From Planctomycetota bacterium (lineage in GTDB: Bacteria; Planctomycetota; UBA1135; GCA-002686595): a stretch of DNA of 64,000 bases. Location of the stretch: NCBI GenBank assembly GCA_016714045.1, contig JADJNY010000003.1, forward strand, positions 124,001 to 188,000, in the 5' to 3' direction. Shown here in pieces: positions 60,188-64,000 of the stretch. The notes beneath the pieces were generated by a model. That model did not search any database. It was not told where the DNA came from and worked only from the letters and a program-made list of their open reading frames with translations. Position numbers and translations under genes: made by a program. Numbering within the stretch: position 1 is the first letter of the stretch; every line of letters begins with the position of its first letter.

Positions 60188-60985
60188 TTACCTGAGCGAC
60201 CCCCGCTCGAGCGCCACCGCCGCGAGCAGCGCGAGCGCCGCCTCGGCCGCCGTCTCGATCCGCAGGACGTGCCGTGCGATGCGACACGCCGTCGCCCCGC
60301 GGGCGACGAGCGCCTGCTCCTCCGCCTCGGTGAACCCGCCCTCCGGGCCGACGACGAGCTCGAAGGAGCGCGCCGACCGGTCCGCGCCGGCCCAGGCGAG
60401 CAGGGTCGTCGCGCCGCGGGGCGCGAGCACCGCCGCCCGGCCGGTGAACCCGCGCGCCAGGAGCACCCCGACCGCTTCGGGCTCCGCGAGCTCGGGGCAC
60501 CACAGGCGCCCCGACTGCTTCAGCGCCGTCCGCAGGATCCGCTCGTAGCGCTCGCGCTTGCCCGGGGAGAGCTCGCGCGCGTGCGGGCCGCTGCGCTCCG
60601 TGACGAGCGGCACGAAGCGCGTCACGCCGAGCTGCACGGCGCGGTCGAGCAGCTCCTCGGCCGGTCCGGGGCGGGGGAGGGCCACGTGGAGCGTGATCGC
60701 CGGGTCGAGAGCTCCCGCCGAGCCCGGTTCGGGCTCCTCGGCGACGAGCTCCGCGCCCTCGAGCCGCACGGCGCGCCGCTCGATCGCCGCGACGGCGCAG
60801 CGCCAGCTCCGCCCGCGCCCGTCGAGCCCGACGATCCGGTCGCCGACGCCGAGGCGCAGGACGCGCGTCGCGTGCTCGACGTCGTCCTCCAGGAGGTCGG
60901 CGCGCCCGTCGCGGGGGGACGCGGCGAGAAACAGACGACGCTCCGACGCGCCGTCGACGGGGGGAGCCGCTCGCAGAGCACTCAT
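60188..60985 (-). CDS. rsmE: 16S rRNA m3U1498 methyltransferase
   Basis: 265 residues of the SPOUT family. N-terminal PUA-like part (RRLFLAASPRDGR, HATRVLRLGVGDRIVGLDGRG), then the methyltransferase knot with HVALPRPGPAEELLDRAVQLGVTRFVPLVTERS, LVVGPEGGFTEAEEQAL (SAM loop) and VLRIETAAEAALALLAAV. The start at 60985 opens with SALRAAPPVDG. It converges on the selenoprotein gene; the 117-bp gap between them includes CCAAGTCAACTTGG-type palindromic sequence and a low-GC patch. Confidence 0.94.
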   Translation of the reverse strand: MSALRAAPPVDGASERRLFLAASPRDGRADLLEDDVEHATRVLRLGVGDRIVGLDGRGRSWRCAVAAIERRAVRLEGAELVAEEPEPGSAGALDPAITLHVALPRPGPAEELLDRAVQLGVTRFVPLVTERSGPHARELSPGKRERYERILRTALKQSGRLWCPELAEPEAVGVLLARGFTGRAAVLAPRGATTLLAWAGADRSARSFELVVGPEGGFTEAEEQALVARGATACRIARHVLRIETAAEAALALLAAVALERGSLR

Positions 60986-61219
60986 GTCGAGATTCTGAGG
61001 ATCGGCCGGAGCGCGGGCAACGGCCTCGCCGGCCCGGCGCCGCGCGTGCACCGCCGCACACCCTCCGCTATCCTCTGCGCGCCCGCGCACCGTTACCCCC
61101 CCCGCTCCCGGGGGTAGGGACGGCCCGGGCCTCCTCCCCCCAACCCCGCGGCGTCGCGCTCTGGCCCTCCGTGCGCGCCTCCGTGCACCGTCGTCCTCGG
61201 GCCCCACCGCCCCCGCCAC

Positions 61220-63178
61220 ATGGAATCCCGCTACTCCCTGCGCTTCGAGTCCGGCGAGCGGCGCGGCGAGACGATCCCGATCTCGGCCAGCGGCTTCACG
61301 ATCGGCCGTCGGCCCGGGAGCTCGCTCCAGGTGCTCGACAACTCCGTCTCGGGCCGCCACGCCGAGTTCCTGATCGACGACCAGGGCGTCACCGTCCGGG
61401 ACCTCGAGAGCACGAACGGCACCCGCGTGGGGGAGATGCGGATCCTCGAGCAGCGGATCACGCACGGCGACCACGTGTTCCTCGGCAGCGTCGAGTTCGT
61501 CCTCCTCGACGAGAAGCTCGGCGGAGCGCGCACCGCGCTCGAAGCGCTCGCGAAGACGAAGACGGTCCCCGGGCCCGACGGCCTGCAGCGCGTCAGCGCG
61601 GACCTCGTCGCGCGCTCCAAGAAGGTGTCGCGCCCCGGCATCGTCGTGCTCGTCCTCGCCGTCGCGGCCGGCGGCACGTGGTGGTGGCTGAACCGCGGCG
61701 GCGGCGGCAGCGGGCCCGCGCAGAAGCTCCCCGAACCGGTCGCGGGCGACTTGCTCGCGGACGAGTTCTCGTTCGAGTCCGACCACGACACGTGGTCGAA
61801 CGCCGAGAACGCTCCGCAGGGCTTCTACCGCACCGCGGGCGCGCGGCGTTCGGGCGGGCTCGGCGTGTCGACCGACCTCGCGGCGGGGGAGTGGGCGCTC
61901 TACCGCTCGCGCGACCTCCACGCCGACGTCGGCCGCGAGTACGTCGTGCGCGCGGCCTTGCGCGCCGATGGCGGCGCGCGCCTCCAGGTCGGCCTCGAGT
62001 TCACCCGCGCCGGCGACGCCGCCCTCGCCGGTCCCGGTCCGTTCGTCGCGCTCTCCGAGGCGGTCGCCGAAGGCGGCTTCGAGGAGCGCGAGGTCGTCGC
62101 CGTCGCGCCTCCGGGCTACGACGTCGTCCACGCGGTGCTGCTCGCGCGCGCGAGCGCGGCGGGCGGCTCGACCGCGGCGGACGACGCGAGCGTCGTCGAG
62201 CGCGCGAACCAGACGCCGCCCGCGGCGCAGGTGACCGAGTACCGCTTGCTCACGCAGGGCGCGCCGGCGACGCACGCGCTCCTCTTCAAGGGCGACCGCG
62301 TCCTCTTCTCGGGCCTCGAGTTCACGCGGCCGGGCGCCACGCCGGTGTGGGACGCCGTCCCGATGGAGGCGAGCGCGGACGGGAAGCGCATCGTGCTCGC
62401 CGCGAAGGGCGCGCACGAGGTCGCGGTGCTGCGCTGCGAGGCGCCGCTCGTCGCGGGCGGCATCGCGACGTTGGGCAGCGGCGCGGACGCCGGGTTCAAG
62501 ACGCACGCGAGCGAGTTCGAGCGCGCGGGCGTGAAGGACCTCCTGCTCGGCGGCAAGGGCGACTTCGTGCGCTTCACGTTCGACGCGCCCGTGAAGGTCG
62601 TCGGCCGCGCGGAGGGCGCCGCCGTGCGCGTCGCGATCGAAGGCCTCGCCTCCGGCAAGCTCGTGCTCCAGCTCGAGTTCAAGGAAGAGCGCGAGGCCGC
62701 GGGCAACCTCGCCTACGCCGCGCGCAACGCGGAGAAGAAGGGCGAACTGGGCGAGAGCCTCGCGCAGTGGTCGACCCTGCTCGACACGTACCCCTACGAG
62801 GACGCGCTCGTCGCCGAGGCCGAGGCCGCGCGCGTGCGGCTCTACGCGAAGGGTCTCTCCGAGGTGCGCGACGTGCGCGCCGAGAGCGAGCGCGCGCGTT
62901 TCTTCCGCCTGGTCGACCTGTACCGCCAGTGCCGCGACAAGGTGCTCGCGATCGGCCGGCGCTACGCGAAGAGCGACGTCGAGCGCGAAGCGAACGCGCT
63001 CGCGGCGGAGGTCGAGCGCGACCTCGCCGGCCTCGAGGCCGACCTCGACCGCGCGGAGCGCGCGCGGCTCGCCGCGATCCTCGCGGTGCTCGAAGCGCAG
63101 AATGCCACCGGCCTCGCGGCCGAGGTGAAGAGCTACCTCGACGCGCGCCCCGCTCCCGCGGCGGCCGCGAAAGACTGA
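61220..63178 (+). CDS. FHA-domain membrane protein
   Basis: 652 residues. N-terminal FHA domain (~1-95) with FTIGRRPGSSLQVLDNSVSGRHAEFLI and RDLESTNGTRVGE, which binds phosphothreonine. One membrane helix (~137-155, GIVVLVLAVAAGGTWWWL) then a Gly-rich hinge and a large extracytoplasmic part: a beta-rich domain (~175-290) and a helical, coiled-coil-like C-terminus (~490-640, AERARFFRLVDLYRQCRDKVLAIGRRY and following). The Ser/Thr kinase encoded at 50322 is a possible partner by family logic only. A PilM-like gene follows by 36 bp. Confidence 0.9.
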   Translation: MESRYSLRFESGERRGETIPISASGFTIGRRPGSSLQVLDNSVSGRHAEFLIDDQGVTVRDLESTNGTRVGEMRILEQRITHGDHVFLGSVEFVLLDEKLGGARTALEALAKTKTVPGPDGLQRVSADLVARSKKVSRPGIVVLVLAVAAGGTWWWLNRGGGGSGPAQKLPEPVAGDLLADEFSFESDHDTWSNAENAPQGFYRTAGARRSGGLGVSTDLAAGEWALYRSRDLHADVGREYVVRAALRADGGARLQVGLEFTRAGDAALAGPGPFVALSEAVAEGGFEEREVVAVAPPGYDVVHAVLLARASAAGGSTAADDASVVERANQTPPAAQVTEYRLLTQGAPATHALLFKGDRVLFSGLEFTRPGATPVWDAVPMEASADGKRIVLAAKGAHEVAVLRCEAPLVAGGIATLGSGADAGFKTHASEFERAGVKDLLLGGKGDFVRFTFDAPVKVVGRAEGAAVRVAIEGLASGKLVLQLEFKEEREAAGNLAYAARNAEKKGELGESLAQWSTLLDTYPYEDALVAEAEAARVRLYAKGLSEVRDVRAESERARFFRLVDLYRQCRDKVLAIGRRYAKSDVEREANALAAEVERDLAGLEADLDRAERARLAAILAVLEAQNATGLAAEVKSYLDARPAPAAAAKD

Positions 63179-63214
63179 CCCGCTCGCCTCCGAGCGCGAA
63201 CCCCGCCCGATCCC

Positions 63215-64000
63215 ATGCCCCGCACCGTCACCGGCATCGACCTCGGCCTCTGCAACGCGCGCTTCCTGCGCGGGTACGCGAAGGGGAACACGTTCCACGT
63301 CACGGCGTTCGCGAACTCGCCGCTCTCGAGCAAGGAGCTCCCCGACGGCTGGAGCGCGTGCGAGGTGCCGTTCAAGCCGACGAACGCGCGCGTCGGCGTC
63401 ACCGGCCGCGACGTCAACGTGCGGTACGTCCGCGTGCCGCGCGTCCCCGACTGGCAGCTGCGCAACCTGATGCGCTTCGAGGTCGAAGAGATCGGCGGAC
63501 AATCGGGCGGCGGCGCCGCGCTCGCGAGCGACTTCAACCTGCTCCCGCAGCTCCCCGAGATCGAGGGCGAGGACGTCGTGCTGCTCGCGATGGCGCGCGA
63601 GAGCCTGCTCGAAGCGCACATGGACGGGCTCGCGGGTCTCGGCGGCACGCTGGAGTCGTTCACGCCGAACGCGATCGCGCTCTACAACGCGTGGACGCGC
63701 TACGGTGTCTTGCAGGACGAGACCGTGCTCGTCGCGAACCTCGGCCACGACCACGTCGACGTCGTGATCGCGCGCGGACCCGACCTGCTCTTCGCGCGCA
63801 ACCTGACGGGCGGCTCGCGCCTCTTCGAGGAGGCGATCGCGCAGCGCTTCTCCGTCTCGACGGAGAAGGCGCGCGAGCTCAAGGAGACGATCGCGACGCT
63901 CGACCCGGCCGCGAAGCACACCGATTCGAACGCGGAGAAGGCGAGCCGCTCGATCCTCGCGGCCGCGGGGCAGCTCACGAGCTTGCTCCAGTCCGCCGTC
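63215..64000 (+). CDS. PilM-like type IV pilus assembly ATPase (partial, runs off window)
   Basis: 262 codons present. Actin-like ATPase fold of PilM: the opening TVTGIDLGLCNARFLRGYA (phosphate-1 motif), RYVRVPRVPDWQLRNLMRFEVEEI (PilM/PilN-interface-like), TVLVANLGHDHVDVVIARG (phosphate-2 region) and NLTGGSRLFEEAIAQRF. The rest of the gene lies beyond position 64000. Position behind an FHA gene suggests a pilus, secretion or surface-assembly operon continuing rightwards. Confidence 0.85.
   Translation, partial: MPRTVTGIDLGLCNARFLRGYAKGNTFHVTAFANSPLSSKELPDGWSACEVPFKPTNARVGVTGRDVNVRYVRVPRVPDWQLRNLMRFEVEEIGGQSGGGAALASDFNLLPQLPEIEGEDVVLLAMARESLLEAHMDGLAGLGGTLESFTPNAIALYNAWTRYGVLQDETVLVANLGHDHVDVVIARGPDLLFARNLTGGSRLFEEAIAQRFSVSTEKARELKETIATLDPAAKHTDSNAEKASRSILAAAGQLTSLLQSAV

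Noticed and set aside
60188..63919. 1243-codon minus-strand open frame
   Set aside because: Only its last 265 codons are a gene (rsmE). The remainder is the antisense shadow of the FHA and PilM-like genes.

Overview
The window is about 72-74% GC, densely coded, and carries a gene complement typical of Planctomycetota. The pointers are three pentamer genes of a planctomycete/verrucomicrobia (PVM) type microcompartment beside a class II aldolase, ECF sigma factors coupled or fused to membrane proteins, many secreted proteins with carboxypeptidase-regulatory-like domains, and a PilM-like protein. The assignment is inferred from gene content; there is no rRNA, tRNA or CRISPR array that I could recognise.

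Layout. 1-4937 (minus): tripartite RND efflux operon (outer-membrane factor, adaptor, RND pump cut by the window edge). 5076-7380 (minus): RiPP-metallophore-like operon made of a short Cys-rich secreted precursor, a DUF692/MNIO oxidase and a DUF2063 partner. 7645-11346: a TPR-zincin metallopeptidase, an unknown protein, endonuclease III (nth), a CoA-binding protein, a 162-bp MITE-like element and acpS. 11471-12748: secreted surface protein. 12849-18494 (minus): biotin-dependent acyl-CoA carboxylase operon (accC, an alpha/beta hydrolase, carboxyltransferase, biotin carrier), bounded upstream by a 34-bp tandem repeat array. 18784-26534 (plus): large unknown secreted protein, a second RND adaptor and pump, and a BY-kinase-like ATPase. 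26538-34149 (minus): SprT-like protein, two tandem paralogous membrane-anchored beta-sandwich proteins, an unknown protein and a cysteine desulfurase. 34231-37062: MerR regulator with a Cys-rich tail, YugP-type zinc peptidase and a zinc alcohol dehydrogenase.

37084-39289 (minus): ECF sigma, membrane protein and secretin-like protein in an overlapping operon. 39445-41081: aldolase plus three BMC-P genes. 41104-42549: SurA-like isomerase. 42783-45833: an ECF sigma domain fused to a membrane-anchored beta-sandwich protein. 46055-50118 (minus): a frameshifted VirD4-like coupling ATPase and a Clp-like AAA+ protein. 50322-53433 (plus): Ser/Thr kinase, YkgJ-like Cys-cluster protein and gluzincin peptidase. 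53589-55808: heptanucleotide repeats, a CBS protein with a basic tail, a tiny membrane protein and radC. 55897-58876: histidine kinase and NtrC-type regulator. 58982-60070: a probable selenoprotein read through an in-frame UGA. 60188-64000: rsmE, an FHA-domain protein and a PilM-like protein cut by the window edge.

The strongest candidates for new biology are: (1) a thioredoxin-fold-like protein with a Cys-Sec pair and a plausible bacterial SECIS hairpin after the UGA; (2) the MNIO/DUF2063 RiPP cluster whose precursor has ten core cysteines in NxCK-type repeats; (3) the sigma factor fused to a transmembrane beta-sandwich protein, with a strong in-frame internal Shine-Dalgarno/ATG at the junction; and (4) the pentamer-only microcompartment locus.
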